Source of the DNA: Desmodesmus armatus
Lineage: Eukaryota; Chlorophyta; Chlorophyceae; Sphaeropleales; Scenedesmaceae
Direction of reading: 5' to 3'
DNA length: 64,000 nt
Assembly: GCA_007449985.2 (NCBI GenBank)
Contig: VIIQ02000013.1
Span: 1-64,000 of the forward strand
Shown: piece by piece, positions 11,686 through 24,569 of the stretch
Layout of the letters: the number at the start of each line of letters is the position of its first letter
How positions within the stretch are numbered: position 1 is the stretch's first letter
Program-made: the position numbers and the translations under genes
The notes under the pieces: generated by a model
Database searches by the model: none
What the model was told of the DNA's origin: nothing
What the model saw: only the letters and a program-made list of their open reading frames with translations

Positions 11686-13065
11686 CTAGCCCGATGTGCC
11701 GTTGACAACGCTGACGCCAGACAGCAACTTGCCCCACTTGCCCATGCCCTTGCCCATCTTATGCGCCCAGCCGCTGCCTGTCGCGTTGCCGCTGCTGCTG
11801 CTGGGGCCGGTGGTCAGACTAAAGCTCATGGCGGTCTTCTGCAGCGCTGCGTGCATGCCGCTGTTGACGGCTGCGTTGTGCGAGTCGATGTTGACGCTGC
11901 CGTTGGTCATCTGGCTGACAACGGACTTCACCACGCCGCGCATGGTAACATCGACCTCGGGGTGTGCTCCGTTGGCCTTGTTGGTCTGGTATGCGAGCTG
12001 TGTAAGCAGGTTGGACTTAGGGACGTATGTGGCCTGTGCCATGGCGATGTTTGCGTTCTCGGCGCCCTTGGTGACGTGATTCCAAGTGGCGTTCATGAGG
12101 CCGACTGCCTTGTCGACCGTCTCGGTGTGGTGGGTGCTGTTGATCGGGACCTGCATCCTGGCCATCGCCTCGAGCATGTGGTAGAAGGAGATGCTGTTGC
12201 CGTCGTTCAGGCTCAGCTTGTTGTACTGCATCCATGTCCCCAGGGTGGGGATCCAGTTGATGCCGGCCTTACCCAGCAGGTTGCACTTCTCGTAGAGGTA
12301 GGGCACGAAGTGCTGCAGGTTGGAGAATTCCTCGATGGCGTGGCGGGTGATGGCGTTGATGGACTCCTCCCAATCGAAGCTGCCCTTCTGCTTGGCCACC
12401 AGGGGTGCAGTCATCATCTCGTTCAGGCCGGCGGCGGTGAGGTAGCCGTCATGGGGGGCGCGCTCGTCATAGCCCTTGTAGGGGATGCCTGCGTGCCGGA
12501 GTGAGGACAGCAGCAGCGATAGGAAGTGGTTGTGTCAGCGGGGGCATGACGGCTGTTGACGGAGGCTGTATGGCTTGAGTGTTTGCTGCACCACTTAGGT
12601 CAACACTGTCGCGCTCTGTCACACTTGTTGGTGCGGTGCCAGCAAAAGCTCGGTTCCGTCAGCATTATGCGCACCAGCCATCATTCGCCTGCCAGTAGTA
12701 TAGCTGGGTGGCTCTGCTGCACTGCTGCACTACTGCATGCCCGGGCCACCCTAGGGTGGCCTACCATGGTAGGCCTACCATTCAGCACCCACACTATCTG
12801 GGTGATTATTATGCTCCCATCAGGTGCGACAGGCACTGCTGCTACATCACTACTCTGAGCTTGAGTAAGGCCATGCTTGAATGCCCTTGCAGTGTGTATG
12901 GCCAGCCGTGAAGACCCCCCCCCCTTGGTTACCCAGTTGAATGCTCAAGAAGCACTGTCTGACTCTCTCTCTGACCCTCTGCATGCCACCCACCTGCCAC
13001 CACCTCAATGTCGACCACCAGACCCTCAGGGGTGTCGTTGAACTCCAGGATCATTGTCCAGGTCT

Positions 13066-13136
<71 letters not shown>

Positions 13137-13568
13137 ACAGCAGCAGTACGGTGAGCAAAAGCTACATGTGTGGGTGCAACCCGTCACTGCCCTGCTATCG
13201 CATACACCAGAAAAATATGGATGTGTTTCTGTGGCTGGGCCCCAAGCTGAGGTAGGATGCTTTGAGCCTGCAAACCATAGCTGCCTTGCTAACAAGCACT
13301 GCTTGGTCGCACCGGTCACACTCACTGCCAGTTGGCAAGCATGTGCAGCAGCCATGACAACAGCAGCAGCCACAGCAAAAAGGCAGAGCAGCAGTAAGGC
13401 CAGCTTCAGCACCCCCCCCCCCCCGGCGGTTGCGTTACTCACCGGCATTCCCATGAGAGGCATGGTGATGACGTAACGGTTCTTCATCAGGTTGACCACT
13501 GCGTTGTCAACGTAGAACCAGCCGTTGGTCTCGTAGTGGCGGTCATAGGGGAAGTTGGCAGGGTTCCT

Positions 13569-13639
<71 letters not shown>

Positions 13640-15652
13640 GCGAGGAAGTGGCAATGTAACTGGGACCTGGAAAAGGTCACAGCCCTCCCCTCTCTGTAGA
13701 TCTAGCCCTCAGCCCTACTCAGTGCTGCACCGGATTTGCAACACTTGTTGGCCTCTCTTGTCACTGATTTTGCTGCACAGCCCTCACTGCATGCACAGCA
13801 GTTTTGCTGCACAGCCCTCACTGCTGTGCATGCAGCTGTGTGGTGACAGTGTGCATGATTACGACAACAGATTAGGAATACAGCCTGTTGGAGCAGAAAT
13901 TCAGATTAAGGCGCAGGCACGCCAAAGGCCACAAGCCACCGTCCCAGCTACCTCCCTGTTCCGACACACGCCCTGCCCCTACATCCCCACATTAAACCCC
14001 TGTCCCTGACACTGCCCCTGCCTATGTCCCTGCCGGCGCCCACCTGTAGCGCTCGTGAATGAGTGTGTAGATGGGCATTCCCTTCTGCACGAATGGCACC
14101 TTGGGTCCCAGGGTCCAGGCAGCCTCAACGTGGTCAAGAGGATGCCACAGGTGGTAGTAGTAGTAGTGCTGCAGGTGACAAACAGCAGCAACAACATAAG
14201 GGCACAGCTTGTTTAGTGGTGTGGACTTTATGTGGGGAGTATAGCCCCAGTGCCATCCATGCAGTGCCAAATGCTGTAGTGGGATTCGTGCTGTAGAAAA
14301 ACGCCCCTTGTGCGACATGGTTGGAAAAGGTGTGGGTTTGGAACATTTGCACATGGGGCGGCTGTCTATGCCTGGCTAAGGTGCTGCTGCGTGTAGTCTA
14401 CATGCGTGTTCTGGTGGCTTGCAGTGTTGGGATATCGTCAACATGTGATTGAAAAGATGCTGCACTGGAACTGTCCTGACACGCATGTAACCCAGTAAAG
14501 ACTGCAGTGAAGGGAGTGGTGCACTGCTGGCAGCAACCACGGCAAGGTTTTGGCCACTGACTGAAGCAAGTTATGCCTGCAGATCCCGTAAAACACATGA
14601 AGTACAGAGTATAAACACACGGAACCCTGCAGGCCTGTGCTCATAGTCTGCTCACACATCATTCAGGTACAGTGTACTTCCGAAGTCAACTTGCTGCTGT
14701 TGAACCGCACCAGAAATGCTAAAGGGCTAAAGGGACTGAAAAAGATCTGGTGCACTCACGTTGCCCTGGAACTCCACGACTGGTGGCATGAGGCCCAGCA
14801 CGTGTGCAGTGATGAACCACTGGTACATGGTGCTGGTCACCCCCTTCTGGGGGCGCAGGGTGATCTGCCTGTGGGCTGCGCCAGACTTGTCCTGCCAGCC
14901 GAGCACCTTGGCGTCGGTTCCTGGGCACCACATCTTCCAGTTCAGGGGCTCGGGGGCCACTGAGTTGAGGCACTCGAGTTGGATCTGGGTGGGGGAGACA
15001 GCAGGGAAGGGTGGCAGTAGCAGTGAAGGGTAGGGTCAGGCGGCAGCAGAGGTGGCAGCATCTATCTACTGCAGCAGCAACGTGATAGGGATGAGGGGTG
15101 CATGCAGCTGAATGCCGTGGTGGGTAAGAACACATTTTCAATGGAGGGGCTGAGCTGCATGTTGCTGTGATGCATGTGCAGCAGACACTACCAGTACTAT
15201 CTCAGCAGCTGTGTGGTTCAACATTGGTTAGGGAGCATGCCAGACCCCCGAGTTGTTGAGGTTGCTTGGCAGCAGGTGCGACAGGCTTGCATGTGCACTC
15301 AATCTGTTGCCCACAAACTTCATGGGTGCTCTGTTGTCGGGCCAACAGGCCCAACTGCCTTGCCTGGCCCATAGCAACAGCCAGTGCCAGGAACAGCAGG
15401 ATCACTCACCTCCTTCTTCTCTGTGGCTGGATCATTGGGAACAGCTTTCCAGGTGCCCGTGAGCATCTGTTTTGTGAGATCCAGCATTGCACTGACTCCC
15501 TGATCGACAACCATCTGATTACCGAACACAAGCGTGTTGGCCTCACGCTTGCGCCCAGTGTATGTTGTCATCTTATTGTCGCCCAAAGGAAGAGATGCAA
15601 GGGCTGTGCTTGCCAGCGCTAGAAGCGCCACTGCGCACAAACACGCCCTCAT
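11686..15652 (-). CDS. Secreted DAPG hydrolase (PhlG)-family protein, 6 exons
   Basis: Minus-strand exons in order: 15410-15652, 14760-14984, 14044-14168, 13443-13566, 12994-13063 and 11686-12488. All phases agree, giving 529 residues. A signal peptide starts it (MRACLCAVALLALASTALA). The body matches the DAPG hydrolase fold: MYQWFITAH (residues 134-142), then HLWHPLDHV (162-170), TLIHE (191-195) and RHAIEEFSNLQHFVPYLYEK (311-330). In bacterial PhlG, which cleaves a C-C bond of 2,4-diacetylphloroglucinol, zinc is held by two His and two Glu, the last pair spaced H-x3-E. H312/E316 fit that pair, and H165/E195 are good candidates for the other two. The ~200-residue C-terminal extension with Ser/Gly-rich tail is unusual. 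The substrate is unknown. Introns 3 and 4 end in long CTG arrays. Confidence 0.85.
12744..12781. repeat. Three overlapping perfect palindromes
   Basis: 12744-12761 (18 nt), 12758-12775 (18 nt) and 12766-12781 (16 nt) are each perfect inverted repeats, centred on CCTAGG, CCATGG and AGGCCT. They sit in intron 5 of the DAPG-hydrolase-like gene. Confidence 0.9.
13067..13147. repeat. (CAG)n array, CTG in transcript sense, at acceptor of exon 5
   Basis: About 27 CAG triplets with two CAA interruptions near the right end. In the transcript the CTG run abuts the CTCAG acceptor of exon 5 of the DAPG-hydrolase-like gene. Confidence 0.95.
13571..13638. repeat. (CAG)n array, CTG in transcript sense, at acceptor of exon 4
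   Basis: About 22 uninterrupted triplets. In the transcript it reads (CTG)n then TGTAG, the acceptor of exon 4. Confidence 0.95.
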
Positions 15653-18600
15653 GTTGCTGCTGACACCTGAACGCTGATGTTGCTTCCTTTGCAGTGCTGT
15701 GAAGAGAGAAATAAACACTGACACCTGCAAACAGACAAAGGAGAGCAATTAGGGTATGTCAATCATCAACAAGGGTTGTTGGCGCCTCGTCCAACGTTGC
15801 TGCAAACTGACGCGCCGCTGCTGGAGCTGGCTTGCAGCAATGCTGATATTACTTCCTTACAGCACTGTCAGAAGGTTCAGATAAAGCTCAGAAGGATAAC
15901 ACAGCTGCCCTTATGTCCCACCACTGCGTGACTGCTTGCATAGCGCGCGAACACACCTTGAGTGTCAAAACAAGGTTGCTTGGTGGGTCCAACAATCAAT
16001 TCAGTGTTGAGAACAGTGACCTGCTGAGTGCTGCTTCAGAGTTCATCGATCATTTCACAACTGAAACGCGGCTAGCCGAGTCGTAACAGTGTAACATTGT
16101 GTGCCGTTCACTAGTCCAGCCACAATCCAATATGTTGAGAACGTATAAATGTGCTTTGTTTGACCTCTAAAGGCGGGAAAGGCCTCTTTCTGGCACGGTT
16201 TTCATACACGGTTTCGAAGGAAGTATGGCGACGTGACTGGGAAGGGAGAGCAGAGGGCGCTTTGAATGCGACACATATCCCTATTATGTGAAATCAATAA
16301 TCAGGGTGCTTTCAGGGGTTGTTTCCCCTCAACGGATGGTCCACTGGCCCACCGGTTTGTTACCTTGTTTGGCCCACCTCCAACAGAGCATCACACACTT
16401 CTTTATGGCCGTCAAGTATGCACAAACAACATATCATGACTCTTTGCATCAAAGTGGTTGTAGCGGTGAACAGTTTTGCCACTGTTGCGAGTGGGCCCAC
16501 CCAAAGGACGAGGCTGTTCACCTGCATGCATCAGATCCACCATCTCAGTGTGTTGAATGGCTGGTATGCACTTCCGAGCTTCATGGCTACAGGTGCACAC
16601 TGTGTCGTTTGAGACGCCTGTTGGTTACAGCAGCAGTGCCTGACAAACTGGAGAAGGCGTCGCCTGTATGCATGTCGTCTGTGTGTCTTGTGCAGGTTTT
16701 GGCACACGCCAAGCCATTGGGTTGATGGGGTTGACTTTGGCAGGTGCACCAACATATCTGACAGCACTGTTAGTCAGTTATAAGTAACCCTGTGAAGTTG
16801 CTGCTTCCTCAGTACCCTTCTTTGGGCCCACTAGTTGCAAAGCAGCTAGTAATTCAGCTCATGATGCAGCAAGCACGTGTGAGCGTAGAGCATGGTCACC
16901 AGCACTGCTGAACAATGTATCTAGTGGAGAGATAGTTTTGCGCAGGCATTCACAACCTTGTCCCAGTTCAGCAGTCATGTCATGTTTTCGTGAGTTAAAC
17001 AGCAGTGGGCTGTCCTGCAGCTACAAAGCTGGTGGTTGGCCTGTAAGATGACTCATGTACAGCGCTGCACAACCCCACCAGGGTACAGTAGTACCCCCCA
17101 GGTGGCAATAAACACACAAAGTCATCGAATAATCATCACAACAAGGCTGGGCCGCACCCCCGCCAACACCTCGCCACCAGGGGTCACACACAGGGGTTGA
17201 ATTGCACCCCCTGCTAGGCGCGCCCCTGTAGGTCAAGGGGACAAAGCATGCGGGTGTGTGGTGCAGCAGTGTGCAAGTGCACCTGCTGCCCTCCACCCTT
17301 CAGGTACCACACCTTCTAGGTACGTGGCCGACAGCCCTTGCACTCCACAGCCATGATGAGAGCACTCTGTGCGCAAGCGCGTGCGGCCTATTCGGCGGCA
17401 TCCACCACATGAGCTCCAAACTTCAGACATGAAAGGGTTCATCAACCCGCTAAAACCAACGCAGCTTCTGCCAACAGAGCAGACACCACACACACCGACA
17501 CACCACAGCAGCGCTGCTGCGCTGGCGGCTGCAGCTGCTGCTGCATTGACAGCTGCTGCATTGTGAGAAGTGTTACAGGCGACGACTGCCGGCCACACAC
17601 TAGGCATTAGGAATGCAGTCCATGCATTGGTGTGATCACAATGACTAAATGAGTGAGACTGGCGGCCCAAGCTCCTTTCTCAAGGAGTGGACTGCAGAGG
17701 TCATGCAGAGTGCGAGGGGGCTGGGCGGCCAGCGGATCGAGCAGCTACGGGCTGCTTTGGCGGCTGCTCAATACGACAGCCAAAGGGGGGTGCCACAGCA
17801 TGATGGCTGTTGTGCTGGCTTCATCAGTTCCCTAGCCTGCTCTTGCTGCTTCACGCTCTGTCCACACACACCAAGCTGTCGCTGCTGCTGCTGTTGCCCT
17901 GCTGCCAAGTCTTGCATGCATGCAGCAGCGGCGAGGACTCGCCATGCACACAAAGGCCTGCTGCTGTTGCTGCACAAGTAAGCAGTCGCAGCACGACACA
18001 GCACAACCAAGGCATACATACCCGTACTAGTGACAGTTTGGGCTTGAAGCTTCTTACCACAACCAGCAACGCCGCCACAGCGCACGCAGCGACACCAGCA
18101 ACAGCAGTAGCAGAGGCAGCCTCCTGAATGTGTTGGAAGTACTGCCAAGACATTGACGACTACTAAGAGGATGGAATATACCAAGGGGTCAAGCAGGGCA
18201 CAGGCTCTCTGCATAGAATAGCGCCTTCAGCCTCGCTGGATGCTCACTGCAAGGCAGGGCACAACTCACACCTGTACACAACACAGCATGACACAGCACG
18301 GCAAGCCACACCCACACATCACAAGACGTGTGCTGAGGGCACCCGATCAACATGCAGGCAAGCTCTGAACAACCGCTTCAGCAGCGCGATCAAGCTGCAA
18401 AGCCATAGGAAGCAAGCCCAGCCAAGGTCAGAGGACCGCACTGTGGCATGGGCCGAGTCTCTTGCACAATCACGAGGTCCCTGCCATCTTCACAGCACAC
18501 AGTTGCAATCAAAGGAGTAGAGTGTGCACGCCGTGTCGGCAACTCGGCTGCCGCTTGTGGTGCTGATACCGTTGCTCGTTGCTGTGCTGATCGTGCAACA

Positions 18601-19267
18601 CACTAGTGTTGGAGAAGCAATGCCACAGTCGCCCACAGCCATGTGCCAAAAGGCAACATGATTTGCAAAAGGCGCTGGTGCTTGCAACAGCAGCAGGCCC
18701 AGAGCCCAAAAGTGCATGTGTGCAATTGAACAGGAGGCAGCAGCCACAGCAGCAGGGCACTAGACCCCAGGCAGCAAAATCCTGCCAAACAAACCACACC
18801 CAAAGCACACCAGCAAGTGCATGACAGTACCAGATCACAAGATCTTTTACCTGCCAGCCATTTCACCACAAAGGCTGCTTGCTGCTTCTGCCGGCGTTCC
18901 TTTTTCTGGTGCGCGTCGGTTACTGCACACAGCGCTCACCACACGTCCAGACACACACACACACCTCACCCCAAATCCGTCCACTAAATGCTACTACTGC
19001 CACATGCTCTCTCCAATGACACAGGCCTCTGCTCCTCACACACATGTCACCACAAAGGGCCTTCACAACCCCTAGCACCTACACCACAAACACCCCCACA
19101 TGATGTTCCTACATGCCCATTGGCAGTCCTACAGTCTAGAGACCCCACAGCCCCGACCAAACACCCAAAAGAGCTCAAAGCCCCTCTGCATGTCCAGCAC
19201 GGGCCTGCCTAACACAAGAAGGGTTCATCGTCATGGAGATGCACAGCTACTAAAAACCTCTTACGAG
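15653..19267. other. Intergenic, one weak exon candidate
   Basis: No gene with consistent exons was found. On the minus strand an ATG at 18153 opens a short hydrophobic frame (MSWQYFQHIQEAASATAVAG, then ACAVAALLVV) followed by a GTAAGA donor, which could be the first exon of a small membrane protein. No following exon was convincing. On the plus strand 17649-17783 begins MSETGGPSSFLKEWTAEVMQ, also unsupported. The right part contains an (AC)n run near 18950. Confidence 0.4.
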
Positions 19268-22200
19268 TTAGTTAGAAGCGGCCGAGTTGGTCGGCTGCCC
19301 CTGGCACTGCCAGAAGAACTCATTCTGCCGCTGGCATGTCGTGCCCGGCTCGCAGCACACCCCAGGTGCCGCAGCATCCTTACAGTCCCCTGCCAACTTA
19401 GCATCATCCTTGCAAGACCCCCCAGTACCACCACACTGCTGGTGGAAACCAATAAAGCCCTTAGGGCAGTCAGCCCTAGGCGCAGGGGCCGATGTTACCC
19501 ATGCCGACCCCAGGGACTTGATCACATCTGGCTTCAGGCATTGCCTGTAAAAGAAGCTCTGCCTGACACACTCATACCCAGCCTGGCAGCCCTTTCCTGC
19601 AAAGATCGCGTCCGCGCAGGCGCCCTCGCCCATGTTGTGGCAGTTGCCGCCGGCGCCGCCGCACTGCTCAAACTCAGACAGCGCCCCAACCATCCCGCCG
19701 CTGCCGCTGTGGCTGGGACCCGCCTCGGCTGTGCCGTTGGCGCCTCCCGCCGGCTTTGGCCCTGTCTCAGTCATACCAGGAGTGGTGGTGATAGGGTCCA
19801 TAGGGCCGCCGGGCATGGGGCCGAGAGGGCCGAGGGGGCCAGCTGTTGCGTTGGCTATTGCTGTTGCGTTGGCGCCAGGGGGGAGGATGGGGCCGCCTGG
19901 GAGGATGGGGCCACCTGGGGGAGTGGTAGTGGGGCCCATGGGGCCTGGCTCCATGCCCTCCTCCTCTGGGGGGATGTAATCCTCTTCGCCCTCACCGGCA
20001 GGGGGTGGGATGATGCCGGTGGGCTTGGGACCGGTCTCGGGGGCACCTGGGGTGGGAGGGGGGGGGGGGGGGGGTGAGTGACGACAGCAGCACCAGCAGC
20101 AGCAGTGTGAGGCGAGGAAGCAAGGGACTGAACATTAGCAAGAGCACGGGGGGAGGGGGGTGCAGGATTGATGGCTGAGGTTAAGGCAGGCCTGGTTGGC
20201 TGGCATGGTCCTCTCCCTGCCTAAATGCAGGTGCTCCTACTGCTGTTTGACAGGGCTGAGTTGCTGGCTGCGCTCTTAGATACTACTAGTAGTTGGTGAC
20301 AGCTGTACTGTGTAGTGTGAGCTAGGGCGCACCCCCCCCTGCTTTCGATACACTGCTGCTGCTTCTGCATTACTGCACTACTGTTCCGGCAACTGACTGG
20401 CAGCCCAGGCTACTCGCAGGGAAAGCTGTGGATGCCTGGCTGCTGGCCATCTGCTAAGGAAGGGCTGAAGCTGCTGGTAATGACAGTTGCTGCACAGCTG
20501 GGTTGTCAATAGTCATACACATGTGCAGCACACACACACTGGGCTGCTGCACATACCCTAGCGCAGCAGCTGGGTCTGACTAGTCACCAACTGCAAGGGG
20601 CTGCCCCTATCCTGATGCTCAGCTGGCTCCACTGGTACTAAAGCACTGCTGCTGCTGCTTCTTCCTGCTGCTGATCCTTGCTGCTGCTGCTGATCCCTGC
20701 GGCAGGCTGGTTTTTGGGTTGTCACTGCTTGCTATCACATCTGTCAGCACATGCTGGGCGCCTGCATAAATGATGACGCCTGCTGTCGCGACACAATGCA
20801 CACTGAAAGCTCAACATGTAACGCCTGGACTCCGTCGCCCTGCAGATCACCCCATCCTGTTCCCCCCTTCCCTACATTCAAGCACAAGCGCGCAACAGAA
20901 TGCCGCTGACAACCCCATGCAAATGTAACCCCTTTGTTGACACGCGCGCACGCGCCCTGGTTCCCACGTCAACCCAGCCAACCACCCACACACACCTGGG
21001 GGGAGAATGGAGCCTCCAGGGGGGATAATGCCAGCTGCGCCAGGTCCTGGGCTGGGGCTAGTGCCGTTGGTGGCATTGGCTGCTCCAATGATAGAACCAG
21101 CTGGGATGGGCAGCGGGGGCAGGGGGCCAAGGATGCCTGCTGCTCCGGCTGCTGGGCTGGGGCTAGGGCTGGGGCTGGGGGAGGGGCTGGGGGAAGCACC
21201 AAGAGGGCCTGGACCAAGAGGGGGTAGGGGTCCACCGGGGAGGATGCTTGTCGCTCCGGGCTTGGGGGATGGGGAGGGAGAAGGGGAGGGGGAGGGAGAG
21301 GGGGAGGATCCTTCTGCGCCTGGGGGTGGGATGGTGGGGTCTCCTGGGACCTTAGTGGCATCATCGAGAGGGGGCTCTTCTTCTGAGTAATACTCTTCCT
21401 CTCCAAGGCCTGCCTCGTCAACTCCAGTGGTAGTGGCTCCGGGTGCTGGGCTAGGGCTGGGGCTGGGCTTGGGAGAGGGAGAGGGGGAGGCACCCAGGGC
21501 GCCGAGGAGGCCTGCTGTGGGAAGAGGGCCTGGGCCGCCTGTGGTTGGGCTGGGGCTGGGGCTAGGGCTGGGATTGGGGGAAGGAGAGGGGGAGGGAGAA
21601 GGAGAGGGGGAGGGAGAGGGGGATGGAGAGGCGCCTGCAGCGCCGGGAAGGGGAGGCAGGGGGCCGAGGGGACCTGCTGCTGTGGGCAGGGGGCCGCCGA
21701 GAGTTGGGCTGGGGCTGGGCTTGGGGGATGCGGAGGGAGAGGGGGATGGGGAGGTGCCTGCTGCACCAGCTGCGGTCTCTGCTGCTGGATCGATCTCCTC
21801 TGGGGGTAGGTCATCCAGAGGAGGTTCGTCCTCTGGCGCTTGCATGACCTCAGGGTCTGCATCGTGCAGGAAAAAGGGCGGGAAATGCAAGAGCAGCAGG
21901 AGGGTCAGCACCGCATGCAGGAGGGTCAGCACACTGCGACAGGTGGGCACTACTACCTGTCAAGGCTGCAAGTGCTGCAGCTGGTGCAAGCTGCTGGGTA
22001 GGCGGCTGCTGTCTGCTGCTGTTCGTAGCGGTGCTGATGACTGCTGCTGCTGTACTGGTCCTGCGCAGGTGCTGGGTTGGGCCCTGAGCAGGCGCTGGGT
22101 TGGTGCTGGGCCAATGCTGCAGGACAGCTGGTGCTGCCGCTGCTGGCCAGCTCGAAAAGACGCCTTGTGTAGCTCAACATGCGCAACCGGCTTTACGCAG

Positions 22201-22759
22201 ACACTGCGTGCTAGGCAGCTTGCTGATAATTCATGCACGTATCAGCACCAGCACCAGTAGCAGCTGCACTGCTGTCCAGGTACTGCATCTGAGGCAGCTG
22301 CTCACCAGGTGTGACTCCGGACGCGACCACTGCACAACACAATGCAGAAACGGGAACAAAGCAAAGGCAGCACTGTCAGCGGATGCAATCCGGCAAGCTT
22401 CGCGATCGTGTTCTGCATGTTCGGGTGCTGTTCAGGGAGCACCAGTACCATACTGCCAGCGACTGAGAGCTATCTGAAGCTTGCTGTTAGGGTAACTTGA
22501 GGGCCTGCTTGCTGACCTGCGTCGGGAGCAGGAGAAGGGCTCGCAGCGCTGCCTGGGGCTGGGGAACCTGGTTCTGCGAGTGCAGCAAACGCAGCAGATC
22601 AGCATGTCAGAAGTGCGTAGGCAGACGAAGCTATCAAAACCAACTCAGCAAGGGCGGAGGCTCACCCTGCTTCAGCTGGCGTGCGTTGGCCAGCTGCAAG
22701 CAGCTGCATACGAGCAGCGCTATGCACAGGACAGCCCGCAGCTGCCGCATTCTAAGCAT
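19268..22759 (-). CDS. Secreted SP-repeat (HRGP-type) protein with two CBM1 modules
   Basis: Minus-strand exons: 22666-22759, 22517-22567, a tentative 24-bp micro-exon 22306-22329, 20996-21856 and 19268-20046. All junctions are phase 1, and the frame holds with or without the micro-exon (602 or 594 residues). The N-terminus is a signal peptide (MRQLRAVLCIALLVCSCLQL is in frame). The middle ~290 residues are long (SP)n and SPSPKPSP blocks alternating with Pro/Gly/Leu segments and acidic EEEYYSEEEPP patches, typical of arabinogalactan- or extensin-like wall glycoproteins. The C-terminus has two fungal-type cellulose-binding modules (CBM1), with QCGGAGGNC and YECVRQSFFYRQCL at about 469-514 and QCGGTGGSC and TTCQRQNEFFWQC at about 545-592. 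Role inferred: extracellular-matrix protein that binds polysaccharide. No catalytic domain is seen. Confidence 0.85.
20047..20995 (-). other. Intron between the SP-repeat exon and the CBM1 exon
   Basis: Donor GTGTG and acceptor CCCAG frame this 949-bp intron. It begins (transcript sense) with GT-rich sequence and ends with a C-run (plus-strand G-run at 20058-20072) just before the acceptor. Confidence 0.7.
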
Positions 22760-24569
22760 CTCCTTCTGTTTGAGCTACTTTGCTGCCTGATCTGTCGTCT
22801 AGGGGTGTTGTGAATGATCTGTGGACCTGCTGACAACCCGTGAAATGTTGCAGACTCGCTGTCTTTGTTTCCTTGCTTCGTCAGAGTTGAAAGAAGCTGT
22901 AGATGTGTTTGGCTGCTCAGCTGCGGCCAAGGATGCGTAAATTACAGGTGCGCAGGTACTTGAAGTGTGACAAGTTTGTTCTGGCTGCTCGATACCTGCA
23001 CGGGGTCACACTAGAGCTGTTCGTAGCGTGCACACGTAGTTGGTCGTCGAGCGAGTCCTGATATCGTTTGTCCCACTCTTTGGTTGACTGTACAGTGTCT
23101 GTGCTTCAGGACAGCTGTTGAGTGGGCCGTTGCCTACTTCGAAACACGTCTGGTTGTCGTATGAGTCTTTCTGGGTGATTTGCCTGCCTTCTGTTTAGCG
23201 GTACTCGCAGTGAGTCCCCCCCGGCAGCAGCTGGCCCCAGAGCGCGTGTACAAGCTTCACGCGTGTCAGAATGAGCCTTAGATCTAACGCTTCATTTCTG
23301 GTGGCTAAGGCCCGCACTTGGCTGACAACACCCGCAGCTGCCCGGACCGGTCTTGGCTGATGGCTGACGATCAGCCGGACCGTCACTATTGAGTGCTCGG
23401 TTGAGTGCCGGTTGAGTCAGGGGCTGGGAGGGCTGCTTGAGAGCCCACGAACAAGTACAGCAGCAACCAGCGTCTTCATATTGAGGCTACCAGGTGTGGG
23501 GAACACACGGGTTTGTGCTGGCACCTGGTGCTGCTGATGTTGACGGCAAGCAACTCCCCTCCCTCAGAAGGGCCTGTACAGTCATATGTGGTTCAGGCCT
23601 GTTGAGCAGCGTTGATTCGATGCCACACACAATGCCCCCAGTAGCAGCAGCTATGATGAAGCATCCTATATATTAAAAGAATAAGGTGACCCCCTGGTGG
23701 GGACGCGCCAGGCAGGTGCAGGCCGCAGGCACCCTGCAGTTGTGTATGGGTATATTAGGAAAAATGTTTGCCGAGCCCTGGGGGCAGTTGGGCGCCACTG
23801 CTGGGAGAACAGGCAGCAGTACAACCTTTCAGGGGCTTTTTCTCGCAAACGACGCAATAAAACCCCCTGTCCTCCCCCCCTACAACGGTTTGTTTTGGGG
23901 CAATCTATAACCTCAGCGAGCGTCGGCGGCATCAGAGGGCGCCTGTGGATGTGAACAAAAGTGAGAGGGTGCATGTGTGAGGGTCAGCAAACGACAAAAC
24001 GTGATGAAGGACGTATATTTAGTGGTGTACGATGCATGATAGGCTTAAAGCTGACGGCGTATGCGGTCTTACGGCAACGCAGCAACAACCATTTGTTGAG
24101 GCATTTGAAGAGGCCACGAGCAGGGAGGCCCTGAAACGCCGTTCAGCACGCAGGTTGTGACTAAGTTCAGTTGGTGTGTAGTGCAGCACGGAAGGGACAC
24201 AGTGCTGCTGCTCTGTGAGGGGACCTTCAGGAGTACAGTAGTGAAGGAGTGTGGAGAGGGAGTCTGGGTTGGCAGAAAGGAGGAACCTGTGGTAGTGTGG
24301 GCTGTTGGCAGAGACGTGCATGGGAGTGAGAGTGGCAGGTGGGAGCAGGGGGGGGGGTCCGTACCTGTGGGTACTGGTGAAAAAAAAATATTTTTTCAAG
24401 TAACACCCCAGGGCCCGCACGACCCATTTTGTAGTTCTTTGATATACGTTCGTTACGTTGGTGTCGTTCAGACAGCCATGCAAAGCTCCTTGCTGTGCCT
24501 CGTCAGTTCAAACTGCGATCGCCATCGCACAGCCAGCTCCGACTGCACGGGGCACGCCAGCGCACTCTG
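22760..24569. other. Head-to-head intergenic region
   Basis: Separates the minus-strand CBM1 gene from the plus-strand transposase-like gene. It should hold both promoters, but no clear TATA box or other element was identified. A poly-A/T patch lies at 24380-24397. No coding exon was recognised. Confidence 0.5.

Noticed and set aside
6416..13640. CRISPR-like or poly-Gln coding interpretation of the CAG arrays
   Set aside because: The arrays have no spacers and lie in introns immediately before acceptors of well-supported exons.
21007..22260. Gly/Leu-rich plus-strand frames opposite the SP repeats
   Set aside because: They are the antisense of the Pro-Ser repeats of the CBM1 protein.
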